NCBI RefSeq assembly: GCF_004103755.1
Contig: NZ_CP035283.1
Coordinates: 2,232,001 to 2,296,000, forward strand
Length of the DNA: 64,000 nucleotides
Reading direction: 5' to 3'
DNA from: Caproiciproducens sp. NJN-50
GTDB lineage: Bacteria > Bacillota > Clostridia > Oscillospirales > Acutalibacteraceae
How positions within the stretch are numbered: position 1 is the first letter of the stretch; each line of letters starts with the position of its first letter. A model generated the notes under the pieces. The model worked only from the letters and a program-made list of their open reading frames with translations, was not told the DNA's origin and made no database searches. Position numbers and translations under genes: made by a program. This document shows positions 41,816 to 50,851 of this stretch, piece by piece.

Positions 41816-43163
41816 AAATTTCACACCATGATTTGATATTTTGATACCATTCAGGAGCATATACACTTACTGCATTAAGAAAATCTTGGATTAAAGAGTT
41901 CAACGGTTTAGTATTTACCTCATTCCATTCTCTAATTTTGCAGTATAAAAAATGTATTGCTGCAATTAAACTAGCATCTGTGGTTGGTCTATTACGGGAC
42001 ACAATCCCATACCTTGTTTTCATAGTAAATGGAATAGAGTCGTTATAATTACTAAAATTGTTAATATCATTTTTTATAGTGATATAGCATTGCTTACAAT
42101 CGCAAATGTTATCAAAATAGTCTTTAACATAATCAGAGGAAGATTTTTTTCCACTAAAGTAACCTTTACTACTTAAAATGCTAGCAGCTTCATCAAACCT
42201 TAATCTTCTATGAATAGGGTAAAAATAATATTTATTGACCGGTAACCCACCACCGACTGGAGTTATATTCCTCGCTTCACCATACCCAACCGATTGTGCC
42301 ACACCATATAATCTGTGAGTAATTTCAGTATTACAAAGAAGTATAGAATCATATCCGCCATATGCCATAATCGGTTTTTTCCCTATGGTATCAAATACTT
42401 TTAAAAGTTCGTAAAATGCTTGTCTTAAATCATAATTGGCATCAAAAGAATCAAAATCATCAATCCAAATAAACAGATAATCATACCCATTGACATTATA
42501 TGTACTTTTTATCTGCTCTAAATATTCTTTTTTAAGTAAGGATTCTTTGTCCAGAACCAATTGGGCAGCTAAGTCATAAGTCTTTTCTCCAATATTTAAA
42601 GAAACATATTTTTCAATGCAGCTCTTGTTAATACTTAGCCATTTAAGATTAGTATTTCTATCATATTCATTTTTTATCATAAAATATGGTGCAATGAGGA
42701 ATCTAGGAATTGGTCCAACTTTAGCAAATTTTAAATATTTATCATATTCTTTTGTTTTAATAAAACTGTCAACATATGAAGTTTCAAATTCCCATACTTT
42801 TTTAACCAATTCATCAATTTCACTTTCAACTTCATAAACTTTCGGTGTCCGTTGCTCATCAATTATAATATTAGCAAGTGCTTCCGGCATGCAATTAAGA
42901 TATTTCTCAATGGATTTTTTTAAGTGCATTCTTCCCTTTTTGTTTTTCGCTTGAAGGGCTGAAATGTCATGTTGAAAAATATGGGTTTGAGGGTCAATAA
43001 TATATTGCCGTTTATGTACCGAAACTAAATCTGCAACTGCCGCCCCACTATAAGCTACAATGGTAGCATTAAAAATGACTGCGTCAAATTCATTTTTAAA
43101 TTTGACAAAAGCCTTTTTATCTGTTCCAGTATTGTATCTGAGAATTCTTAATGGTGAATTCAT
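41805..43163 (-). CDS. Unrecognised 452-residue protein of the SIR2 operon
   Basis: I do not recognise the family. The order of strands and helices in the middle (YDYLFIWIDDFDSFDANYD, KKPIMAYGGYDSILLCNTEI, GVAQSVGYGEARNITPVGGG) suggests a TIM-barrel-like fold, perhaps related to tRNA-guanine transglycosylase/DpdA-type proteins. CDCKQC could bind a metal. The C-terminus is helical. It overlaps the PD-(D/E)XK-like gene as ATGA and the SIR2 gene by 11 bases. Composition is AT-rich like its operon. Confidence 0.6.
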   Translation of the reverse strand: MNSPLRILRYNTGTDKKAFVKFKNEFDAVIFNATIVAYSGAAVADLVSVHKRQYIIDPQTHIFQHDISALQAKNKKGRMHLKKSIEKYLNCMPEALANIIIDEQRTPKVYEVESEIDELVKKVWEFETSYVDSFIKTKEYDKYLKFAKVGPIPRFLIAPYFMIKNEYDRNTNLKWLSINKSCIEKYVSLNIGEKTYDLAAQLVLDKESLLKKEYLEQIKSTYNVNGYDYLFIWIDDFDSFDANYDLRQAFYELLKVFDTIGKKPIMAYGGYDSILLCNTEITHRLYGVAQSVGYGEARNITPVGGGLPVNKYYFYPIHRRLRFDEAASILSSKGYFSGKKSSSDYVKDYFDNICDCKQCYITIKNDINNFSNYNDSIPFTMKTRYGIVSRNRPTTDASLIAAIHFLYCKIREWNEVNTKPLNSLIQDFLNAVSVYAPEWYQNIKSWCEIYAR

Positions 43164-43591
43164 ATTGTCACCCCCTTAATATAATTGATAACACTGGCTT
43201 TTTGAACGGTCCAAACATCCTCTATGTGTTTTGGCCTCAATACATATTCAAAAAAATCGTTTTCATAATTGTAAAAATATAATCCTATGCCCTGCTCAGT
43301 ACAAGAATTTACAACTGTATTTATTGCTCTATCAGTTTTGGGCTTTGGAATACATATTTCAAGATAGTCAAAGCATATTCCTACACGTAAAGCTTGCTTA
43401 ATAGCTCTTTTCCAATCCGATAGTTTGAATTCAATAGCAGATACTTCATGTGAAATATTGTTGTATTTTACAACATCAATAGAACGGCTAAACACAGGGA
43501 CTTCACAGATAAGTTGCTGATTTTTCTCTTTGAAACTTTTCAAGAAGGATTCCCTAAGTTCTTCTTCGCTATAAGCATAATTAGTCATCAC
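43160..43591 (-). CDS. PD-(D/E)XK nuclease-like protein
   Basis: This is a 143-residue protein. FSRSIDVVKYNNISHEVSAI followed by EFKLSDWKRAIKQAL gives the Asp...Glu-x-Lys arrangement of the restriction-endonuclease fold, with the usual helix after it and a later strand (YLEICIPKPK). It is short, so it may act as a single-domain nuclease or a DNA-binding relative. It overlaps both neighbours (11 and 4 bases). Nuclease activity is inferred from the motif alone. Confidence 0.6.
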   Translation of the reverse strand: MMTNYAYSEEELRESFLKSFKEKNQQLICEVPVFSRSIDVVKYNNISHEVSAIEFKLSDWKRAIKQALRVGICFDYLEICIPKPKTDRAINTVVNSCTEQGIGLYFYNYENDFFEYVLRPKHIEDVWTVQKASVINYIKGVTI

Positions 43592-44150
43592 GCATTACCT
43601 CATCTTTAATCAAGGAATTTGTGGTATACTTCGGATACTTTGTATATACATATTTGAGTATTTGTTTAGGATATAATGATATAATCTTTTTCTTAAATAT
43701 CTCCAGTATGGACAACTGATCTGGATCTAATGGAAGTATTTCTTCTTCCACGTATTTAATTCCTTGAGTTGCAATCTCATACTTCATATACTTCCCATCT
43801 TCTCTCACGTGACTTTGGCTTTGTTCTGTCATCTCATCAATAAACGCATCTTCTTGCCAATCGTCTACCTCTCCCATCTCTTCTGAAGCATTTATATCAG
43901 TCACTTTAATAAAGCCAAGGCCCCGGAAAAACTCTATTTGGTCATATAATTCTTTCGAAAAAGGCCCATAATTATATGCAAAGAATTCCGGCAATTTGTC
44001 AGAGTTTAATCCTTTCTTTTTCAATAATGGTGCTATCTCCTCATTAAATAAGAACATCATTTTTGTTAATCGAATAGCGCCTTTAATTGGCTTCTTGTTA
44101 TCCAAATACAGTAAAAGTAATAAGTAATCCGATCCTATTAATTTACTCAT
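43581..44150 (-). CDS. YwgA/SocA-like protein, first gene of the SIR2 operon
   Basis: This is a 189-residue protein. The first half, YLLLLLYLDNKKPIKGAIRL, TKMMFLFNEEIAPLLKKKGL and FFAYNYGPFSKELYDQIEFF, matches the winged-helix YwgA/SocA (Panacea-type) pattern seen in antitoxins and defence accessory proteins. The second half is helical and acidic. GGAGAGATAG precedes the ATG. It may act as regulator, antitoxin or sensor for the three downstream proteins. Confidence 0.6.
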   Translation of the reverse strand: MSKLIGSDYLLLLLYLDNKKPIKGAIRLTKMMFLFNEEIAPLLKKKGLNSDKLPEFFAYNYGPFSKELYDQIEFFRGLGFIKVTDINASEEMGEVDDWQEDAFIDEMTEQSQSHVREDGKYMKYEIATQGIKYVEEEILPLDPDQLSILEIFKKKIISLYPKQILKYVYTKYPKYTTNSLIKDEVMRDD

Positions 44151-44243
44151 ATTCTATCTCTCCATACATAAAAAATTACGCAGATAATACCATTGGTAAG
44201 TGGCGAACAATATACAAATTTTGCTGCTTAAATTCTCAAATCT

Positions 44244-44272
44244 ATAATAGCCCAATAACTGCCAATGTTCAA
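44244..44272 (-). promoter_or_regulatory. Promoter of the SIR2 operon
   Basis: On the minus strand TTGAAC (44272-44267), 17 bases, TATTAT (44249-44244), about 95 bases before the first start codon. Confidence 0.55.
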
Positions 44273-45011
44273 CCACAAATTTTAAAACTTCTCTATTGAA
44301 AAAAGTAAGCGGTATTCTCATGTCGTTTCCTTTTTAATTTCACCGACGAAATTATACACGATTTTGACCCGTTGGACTTTTTCGCCGTTCTCAACATGGA
44401 TTTGACCTATCACGATTTTGTCAATCAGACGGTGAACAATCGCTTCGTCCAATTCTTCAACGGCTGCGTACTGGCCGATTTCCTCAATAAAAGTCCGAAC
44501 ATCCTTGCTACGATCATCGACGCGGCTGAGTGTTTCCATGATTTCCTGTGTTCGAGTCTTGCCCTGTGTTTGCTCCTGCTCAAGTTGCTCTGTCATCACG
44601 ACAAAGCGATGCTCCGTTAGAATGCCCTTGGATTTATCTTCATAGAGGCTCATGAACAGCTGATCAATTTCCTGATTACGCGCTGTCAAGGCGTTCAGCT
44701 CTTTCTTGAGCGACACTTCATCGACGTTTTGTTTCTGTTCCAGCTTTTTGGTGAGTTGGGTATAGAAAGCATCTGAATCCTGCAAGGCTTTCCGGGCATG
44801 TTTCTGAATATCGGCTAATACAAGGTTATATAGGTCGCGAGCTTCAATCTTATGGCTGGTACAGGCGTTTTTCCCCAACCGGTTATAGGTTTGGCAAATG
44901 TAATAGGACTTGTCGATTGGCTCCCGCTTTTCCTTGGTGACGCGGTTAATATCCATACGGCCCACCTTTTCATACCGCGCCTGCATGGATTTCCCGCAGG
45001 TTTCGCAATGA

Positions 45012-46092
45012 GGTGAATTAAAATAGCAAGTGCAACAGGAGGGTAGAAAGAGTCCACAAAAAGCCAAATCCATGATACAGTAGGAGTTGAAAAGACACCA
45101 CTGAAGGAGAGGCTTTTATGGACTACCACCATCTTACACCAAAAGAGCGCGCATTGATAGCCCAATTGTGGAATAACGGGATCAGTATGAGGCAGCTTGC
45201 ACGCAGGTTGCAAAGGGATCCGGGCACAATCAGCCGGGAGATCAAGAGGAACCGTTCGGGACAAAAATATCTTAGCGTTCCGGCACGGGCCCGGTACCTT
45301 GAACGGCGAATGGAATGCCGCCGGAAGAGGCTGTATCAAAACCCACGTCTGACAGCTTACATATCCGAAAAGCTTGAATTGTCATGGTCGCCCGAACAAA
45401 TTGCCGGAAGAATCCGGTTAGACTATCCGGATGACCGGGACATGAAAATCTCGCACAGCAGCATATATCGGTCGCTACGCGCGGACTTGCTGCCACGTTC
45501 CGTACAACTTACGATGAAACTGCGTCACTATGGCCGTCAGCATGGAGAAACTCGTGGGTACAAGGCCGGGGCGCGGGAAATCCGGGAGAGAAGCAAAGAA
45601 GCTCTACGCAGAAAGAGACTTGGAGACTGGGAAGCTGACACGATCGGGTTCGGACAAGCAAAACGCGCTTATTTGCTGAATGTGACCGACCGAAAAAGTC
45701 GATACTGCTGCCTGGCCGTCCTGCGCAACATCAGACGGGAAGAAGTCATGCGGGGCTTTGAGTTCTTCTTTGAAGGCGGAAAGGTTCCGCTCCGCACGGT
45801 AACGTCGGATCGAGGGATCGAATTCAACTGCCACCGTGAATTTGAGAGCCGCTTTGAAGCGTTGTATTATTACACTCGCCCAGCCTCTCCGTGGCAGAAG
45901 CCAACTGTGGAAAATACGAACGGATTGATTCGTCAGTTTTTCCCCAGAGGAACCCGTTTTACAGAACTTACCCCAGAAGCCGTGGCATTTGTCATGGAGC
46001 GTCTCAACGACCGCCCGCGTAAATGTTTGAATTGGAAAACTCCTGCTGAAGTCATTTCTTCTTATCTGTTGCACTTCACTTGACAATTCACC
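45012..46092 (+). mobile_element. IS30-family insertion sequence
   Basis: The ends are imperfect 27-bp inverted repeats (GGTGAATT...AAGTGCAACAG on both sides). A 4-bp direct duplication ATGA flanks it (45008-45011 and 46093-46096). It is inserted in the recombinase gene of the mobilizable element. Confidence 0.9.
45118..46083 (+). CDS. IS30-family transposase
   Basis: This is a 321-residue DDE transposase. The N-terminal HTH is LTPKERALIAQLWNNGISMR followed by QLARRLQRDPGTISREIKRN. The catalytic residues are in GDWEADTIGF, VTSDRGIEFNCH and KPTVENTNGLIRQFFPRGT. The frame is complete, so the element may be active. GAAGGAGAGG precedes the ATG. Confidence 0.93.
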   Translation: MDYHHLTPKERALIAQLWNNGISMRQLARRLQRDPGTISREIKRNRSGQKYLSVPARARYLERRMECRRKRLYQNPRLTAYISEKLELSWSPEQIAGRIRLDYPDDRDMKISHSSIYRSLRADLLPRSVQLTMKLRHYGRQHGETRGYKAGAREIRERSKEALRRKRLGDWEADTIGFGQAKRAYLLNVTDRKSRYCCLAVLRNIRREEVMRGFEFFFEGGKVPLRTVTSDRGIEFNCHREFESRFEALYYYTRPASPWQKPTVENTNGLIRQFFPRGTRFTELTPEAVAFVMERLNDRPRKCLNWKTPAEVISSYLLHFT

Positions 46093-47067
46093 ATGAAGCA
46101 AACCGTGAAACAGATTATAGAAGGGACAGGCGTTGCCTTTCATGATGGGCGGGCGATGATCGATCAGCTTTTGCACCCGTTCCCACTGCTCTTTACTGAC
46201 TATGGCCTCATGACAGTTTTCGATGATTTCCCATTGGTCGCGAGGAATGGCATTGATCGTATTGGAACGGATCGCCTTCTGGTGAGTTTTACAAACAACA
46301 TGAGCACCGTAGTAAACAGGATTCCGAAGAATCATGCTGATAACGGAACCGCCCCACGAGTAGTAATTAATGTCTGGATTGGCTTTGATTCTGCACCGCG
46401 TAATCGGTATTTTGCGTTCCAACAGATATTTAGAGATACGCATGTTGCCCCATCCGTCCGAAGCAAGGTCATAAATCTTTTTGACGATGGGCGCAGTCTT
46501 CGGGTCGATAATCAAATGCCCATGATCCTTCGGGTCACGTATCAGACCGTAGGGAGTGGTGCCGCCTAAAAACTTGCCCTGCCGGGAACGCGTCATCCAT
46601 CCGGCTAAAACCTTTTTGGAAATATCCCGGCTGTAGAGGTCATTTAGAATGTTGCGGAATGGAGTAATGTCCAACTCCTGCTTGTTTTGACTGTCCACAC
46701 CATCCGTAATGGCAATATAGCGCACATTATGGCGCGGAAAGTAGATTTCGATGTAGCTGCCCGCCTCGATATAATTGCGTCCAAGGCGGGAGAGGTCTTT
46801 GGTAATCACACAGTTGACTTTGCCCGCCTCGATGTCGGCAATCATCCGCTGAAACCCGGGACGGTTGAAATTGCGGCCCGTATATCCATCGTCCACATAA
46901 AAAGAATATTCGCCCATGCCGTTCTTTTCCGCGTAATCCTTCAACATTGCTTTCTGGTTGCTGATGCTCATGCTTTCGTTATCGCGCCCGTCTTCCATGG
47001 AAAGACGGCAGTACAGGGCGGTGGTCGGATAGATCAAATTGTTTTTCCTGCTCATTTTACGTTCTCC

Positions 47068-47241
47068 TTAAATGAACAGGGACACGATACCTAAAGTGTA
47101 CCATGTCCCCGCCGCTTTTTCAACGCCTTGGAAAGCGTCTTGCATACTCTGTTTTCCGCTGTATTCGTGAACGATAATGTAACGGGGTTTTGCTCCTTTC
47201 GATTTACTGGAAGAAGCCACAGATTTTTCGCAATGATTCAT
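47068..47241 (-). CDS. Small conserved protein upstream of the recombinase
   Basis: This is a 57-residue ORF, ending 12 bases before the recombinase start. It begins MNHCEKSVASSSKSKGAKPR and contains YIIVHEYSGKQSMQDAF, a phrase I associate with short proteins preceding large serine recombinases in clostridial elements. It overlaps the upstream gene as ATGA. The function is unknown; a regulator of excision is possible. Confidence 0.6.
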   Translation of the reverse strand: MNHCEKSVASSSKSKGAKPRYIIVHEYSGKQSMQDAFQGVEKAAGTWYTLGIVSLFI

Positions 47242-47417
47242 AGGCGAGCCTCCTTTGAACGTTTGGATTGAAAATTCGGGCAATCCATTACGACGGCCCG
47301 GAAACTCTGCTTGCAGCCGTGGACGCATTTCCGGCAAAGTGAGTTGTATGTCATACGGTTTCGGTGATTTAAGAAAAGCTGCCATTCCAGCTTGTGTTTT
47401 TTGCTCATTCTCGGCAT
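47238..47417 (-). CDS. Small Cys-containing protein of clostridial transposons
   Basis: This is a 59-residue ORF. KKHKLEWQLFLNHRNRMTYN followed by LCRKCVHGCKQSFRAVVMDC gives four or five Cys in zinc-finger-like spacing. Similar short proteins recur in clostridial transposons without assigned function. ATG 47417 has AAAGGAG at nine bases. It is coupled to the next ORF by a 4-base overlap. Confidence 0.6.
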   Translation of the reverse strand: MPRMSKKHKLEWQLFLNHRNRMTYNSLCRKCVHGCKQSFRAVVMDCPNFQSKRSKEARL

Positions 47418-47592
47418 GAAAGCCACTCCTTTCGTCGCTCAAATGGATAGATGAATTTTCTGTAGCTTTCCGGTGCTGTTTTCGGGAAAAATCGGCCCTG
47501 TAAGCCCTATCTGTGAAGCGGGGCATTATGGGGATAGGGGTAGGACAGGCAGACATAAAATGTTGTGTTCCGGTATTGTTTCGGTGCGGATT

Positions 47593-49026
47593 TTATCGCT
47601 CATGATTGCATCCCCGATCTCTGGACTTCTCCGGCCGGGCAAGCTCGTCGGCAGTCTTGCGGATTTTCTCTATAGCCTGAATATCCGTTCGCATGGCTTT
47701 CATTTGTTGATACAGGGCGTTGCTTTGGGCAGTTAGGCGTTCCACTTCGGTCTGCCAATGCTTCGGCATAAGCTTTTCACCAGACACTTTCAGATCATCC
47801 AAATACCGTATGGCAGCATCATACAATGCAAGTTCAACACTGTGCGCGTCCTGAAATTTTTCACGAGCTTGCGGTTTCAGGGAGACAAGCCGCTGACGAA
47901 CCGGTTTGTTGTCGGTGTACTGTTTCCACATGGAAAGCCGCTTATTCAATCCGTCGGTCTGGCGGGCAGTGGCAGCAATCTCGCCGCGCACACCATAATA
48001 TTCCGTTTGCATGGCAGTCACTTTCGCGTGAAGCTCCTGCATGGAAGAAATGTTGTTTTCCTGTAAAAAGTTGAACAAAGCAGAGCTCTCTTTGAGGGCT
48101 TTGACCTTGCCGTACCGGGTAGCCGGTCTAATTGTGTCCTGCGCCTGCTGAAACTGCTCCCAAATGCTCGGTTTTTGTTTCGGCTTGGCTGCCTGTTGCT
48201 TCGACCAGTTGTAAAGGCGGGTGATACGTGCCTTGATTTCTTTGAGCAGCCGGTTCTGTGCGGCAATTTCCCGATTGACGGTGCCTTTTTCAGTGAAAAT
48301 CCCCCGGTACTCCATCTGCGTGGTCGCGACGCCCATATGAACGGTAGGAATCTTCTGTACGCCCTGACGGACATAGCTGCGGTGGTCGATTCGCTCCGGC
48401 TTGCCGATCTGCTCCAACGTGCGGTTACAGGTATCAGCCCAAGCTGCCCGCCACACTTCGGCTTTGCCCGGATCGTTCCAATCAGTAGTATCAACCCGGT
48501 GGCTTTTGAAACCGCCACTGGGAAGTGGAATACGCTGACCGCGCGCATCAAGGTCATATTTCTTCCGGCACTTCGCGCCCCATTCGCCGCGCTCAGTCAG
48601 CGGGCGCAGGATGAGCATGATATGCGCGTGCGGGTTCCCGTTGCCTTTATCGTGAATAGAAAAATCCGCACACATGCCGGAAGCTATAAAAGTATCCCGG
48701 ACATAGGCGCGAACAAGTTTGATTTGCATATCCCGGTTAAGCTCTGCTGGCAGGGCAATTTCGATTTCACGGGCAAGCTGGGCGTTGCGGCTTTTTTCGA
48801 TCTGCTCCACGCTGTTCCAGAGGGTGGAACGGTCGGAAAATTCGGGTGGGGCATGGGCAGGAAGAAGAATTTCCGAATAGACTACGCCGCCTTTTTTCGT
48901 ATAATCATGGGTGATGCTGTCCCACTCGTTTGTGAGCTTTTGCCCGCTGCGGTAAGCGGCGGCGGCAACGGCACTTCGGCCTTGGCTTCGCTTGATGATT
49001 TTGATGCTGCAATGGTAGATTGCCAT
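47593..49026 (-). CDS. mobL: MobA/MobL-family relaxase
   Basis: This is a 477-residue DNA-nicking enzyme that starts conjugative mobilization. The MOBQ signature motifs are present: AIYHCSIKIIKRSQGRSAVA with the catalytic-Tyr region AAAYRSGQKL, and the metal-binding His in NPHAHIMLILRPL. The C-terminal half is coiled coil (TAQSNALYQQMKAMRTDIQA). ATG 49026 follows AAAGGATTC. The oriT lies immediately upstream, so it acts in cis on 49.06-49.21 kb. Confidence 0.92.
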   Translation of the reverse strand: MAIYHCSIKIIKRSQGRSAVAAAAYRSGQKLTNEWDSITHDYTKKGGVVYSEILLPAHAPPEFSDRSTLWNSVEQIEKSRNAQLAREIEIALPAELNRDMQIKLVRAYVRDTFIASGMCADFSIHDKGNGNPHAHIMLILRPLTERGEWGAKCRKKYDLDARGQRIPLPSGGFKSHRVDTTDWNDPGKAEVWRAAWADTCNRTLEQIGKPERIDHRSYVRQGVQKIPTVHMGVATTQMEYRGIFTEKGTVNREIAAQNRLLKEIKARITRLYNWSKQQAAKPKQKPSIWEQFQQAQDTIRPATRYGKVKALKESSALFNFLQENNISSMQELHAKVTAMQTEYYGVRGEIAATARQTDGLNKRLSMWKQYTDNKPVRQRLVSLKPQAREKFQDAHSVELALYDAAIRYLDDLKVSGEKLMPKHWQTEVERLTAQSNALYQQMKAMRTDIQAIEKIRKTADELARPEKSRDRGCNHER

Positions 49027-49060
49027 AGGCAAGAATCCTTTCATTACAGATATAACAAAA

Positions 49061-49208
49061 CCTCACGCCGGGTCGGATTCTCCGCAGAGAATTCGACCCG
49101 GCATGAGGTTGCACAAGAGGTTTGGAGGGCGTAGCCCCCATCGCGCCCGTCAGGGCGCAACGGCCTCGCAGAGCGCACGGCACCCGCAAGGGTGTATAAG
49201 TGCGCCCT
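49061..49208. other. Origin of transfer (RSF1010/MOBQ type)
   Basis: CACCC-GCAA-GGGTG (49181-49194) is followed by TATAAGTGCGCCCTTG. TAAGTGCGCCCT (49197-49208) is the conserved nic region of RSF1010-like origins. A larger inverted repeat, CCTCACGCCGGGTCG (49061-49075) with CGACCCGGCATGAGG (49094-49108), lies between it and mobL and may control relaxase expression. Confidence 0.82.
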
Positions 49209-49221
49209 TGTCCCAAGGGAA

Positions 49222-49455
49222 CTATCCGCTGCCTTTGTGGGAATCTCGTTTTCCTTGAAGAAACGCTTTGACCTGTTCGCCTGTCATGGGGACGATTTCG
49301 GGAAAGATGCTTTCCAGAATTGCTCCACGCTCAATGAGGCGGTGAGTTCGTTCTTTGCGCTTCGAATCGGTCTTCCGGTTCAGCAAAATTTTCTGCCGGT
49401 TTTCAAGCTGGCGGATTTTCTCCCGCACAGCTTCCGGCTCCTGTGACGATGGCAT
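49222..49455 (-). CDS. DUF3847 family mobilization-accessory protein
   Basis: This is a 77-residue protein, mostly a coiled coil (PEAVREKIRQLENRQKILLN) with the C-terminal block IVPMTGEQVKAFLQGKRD. DUF3847 genes accompany mobL in clostridial elements and probably bind oriT DNA. GGAGTGATTG precedes ATG 49455. It sits just on the other side of the nic site. Confidence 0.75.
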   Translation of the reverse strand: MPSSQEPEAVREKIRQLENRQKILLNRKTDSKRKERTHRLIERGAILESIFPEIVPMTGEQVKAFLQGKRDSHKGSG

Positions 49456-49463
49456 AGTATCAA

Positions 49464-49895
49464 TCACTCCATCCATTTCTTTTTTTCAAAATAGTGCCTG
49501 AGATTTTTCACGCCTTTTCTCACGGAATCGCATACGCCGCTGCTGTTTACGCCTTCGGCGCGGGCAATATCCACTTTCTTCATGCCAAGTATGTAATGAG
49601 CGTACACGCGCCGCGCCTGAATGGGCGGCAGGTGGTCAAGAGCTTCATAAAGCTGTTGCATTGAAACTTTTTGCATAAGGATTTCTTCGGGCGACGGCTC
49701 CGTGTGAAGAATGCTGTTTTCAATGCCGTCGCCGCGATCCAGAGAATAGTAGGCTTTGTGTCGATATGTTCTTTGACGGTAATTGTTTTCCTGACGAGTA
49801 GCTAAAAGAATGGCTTCAGCAACCTCGTCGCTAACTTCAATAAAATGATCTTCTGTAAGGAGCGGGTAATACTTGCGCAGATTGATTGTAGGCAT
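49464..49895 (-). CDS. Sigma-70-like factor of mobile elements
   Basis: This is a 143-residue protein with a region-4-type HTH: LDHLPPIQARRVYAHYILGM then KKVDIARAEGVNSSGVCDSV and RKGVKNLRHYF. The N-terminal part (YYPLLTEDHFIEVSDEVAEA) matches the transposon-borne sigma-like proteins. It probably regulates the element. TAACC and weak Shine-Dalgarno bases precede the ATG. Confidence 0.8.
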   Translation of the reverse strand: MPTINLRKYYPLLTEDHFIEVSDEVAEAILLATRQENNYRQRTYRHKAYYSLDRGDGIENSILHTEPSPEEILMQKVSMQQLYEALDHLPPIQARRVYAHYILGMKKVDIARAEGVNSSGVCDSVRKGVKNLRHYFEKKKWME

Positions 49896-49985
49896 ACGGC
49901 TAACCTCCAGACAGCGAACGGGACAGACAGATTAAACCTGCCTGTCCCGTTTACTCATGTGATAGGGCAAATGCCCTTCACTTGA

Positions 49986-50411
49986 TTAGCCTGAAAATTC
50001 CTTTCCGTACGGTGGGTACGCAAAAAAATTCCTGCATTTATTGCGTACTGCTTCAATGCTGTCCTGAACGGCAGATTTGGAACAATTGCAGAGTTTTCCA
50101 ATCGCTGAATAGCTTAGTCCATGCATCGCAAAGAGAAGAAACCGCTGTCGCTGAATCTTTGTGCAGCTTTCCAACACTGACATGATTTCCTGCAAGGTTT
50201 CTTTTCGGCAGAGCCACTGCTCCGGCGTTTCGGAATAACAGCATCCCTCACGTGCGACTATGTATTCATCGAATTCCCGCCTGTCCCAATGACGGCGCTG
50301 TTCATGGGCAAGATTTTCGACCTTATGCTCGGCTTGGTCAAGATATTCACAGATCTCAACGGTAACTTCAACGGGCACGGCTTGTCCGCTGATTTTGATA
50401 GATACCTCCAT
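49986..50411 (-). CDS. Second sigma-70-like HTH protein
   Basis: This is a 141-residue protein. An N-terminal beta-containing stretch (VSIKISGQAVPVEVTVEICE) is followed by a helical region and a region-4-like HTH (QRQRFLLFAMHGLSYSAIGK then LCNCSKSAVQDSIEAVRNKC). It is a divergent relative of its neighbour. AAAGGACAG favours ATG 50411 over the longer frame to 50471. Confidence 0.7.
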   Translation of the reverse strand: MEVSIKISGQAVPVEVTVEICEYLDQAEHKVENLAHEQRRHWDRREFDEYIVAREGCCYSETPEQWLCRKETLQEIMSVLESCTKIQRQRFLLFAMHGLSYSAIGKLCNCSKSAVQDSIEAVRNKCRNFFAYPPYGKEFSG

Positions 50412-50471
50412 GATTTTCTGTCCTTTCTGAAAGATTTGAAATTTCAGAAAGGATTGGGAGGCGAGCGACAA

Positions 50472-50851
50472 TGCGGAAAAACGAGTGCAAAAAAGCTCAC
50501 TTGGACAGAATCCAGATGAGCTTTGAAAGGGAGAGGAAATGTGAAGTCCTCTTTAATATGATTGATTGATTCCTGTTGATAGGCAGGGTTATCCTTAGAA
50601 CCGCACAGGCTTTTTTTGACAGATTACTTATTAGAGCGACGCATAACAGATAGATGTCCGCTTCATCACGCCCGACCGCTGACTATCAGCGGTCGCCTGT
50701 AGTTCATGGAACATTGAACACATATAGAAAAGCCCTCCAAACTCGTAAGTCTGGAGGGAAGGGAAAAAGCGTTTATTCAAGCATAGGAATAGACCCACCA
50801 AATTTACGTTTTTTTTATTTGGCGGGTCATTTTTATGATAGGTCGAGTGGG
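50472..50851. other. Intergenic stretch with three hairpins
   Basis: No gene is supported. It holds GACCGCTGA-CTA-TCAGCGGTC (50674-50694), CCCTCCA...TGGAGGG (50733-50758) and GACCC-CCAAAT...ATTTGG-GGGTC (50792-50828). The last one lies right behind the stop of the secreted peptide gene and is its likely terminator. Confidence 0.6.

Larger units (their letters stand above)
44318..47055 (-). pseudogene. Large serine recombinase interrupted by IS30
   Basis: The N-terminal part (47055 to 46097) has the catalytic region TTALYCRLSMEDGRDNESMS with the nucleophile Ser19 and DLSRLGRNYIEAG, then the recombinase domain (GGTTPYGLIRDPKDHGHLII). The C-terminal part (45007 to 44318) has the zinc-ribbon start CETCGKSM and a long coiled coil (LTKKLEQKQNVDEVSLKKEL). 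Removing the IS30 element plus one ATGA copy fuses them in frame as GLLHCETCGK, giving about 550 residues. This is the TnpX/TndX-type integrase of the element, now broken. Confidence 0.9.
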
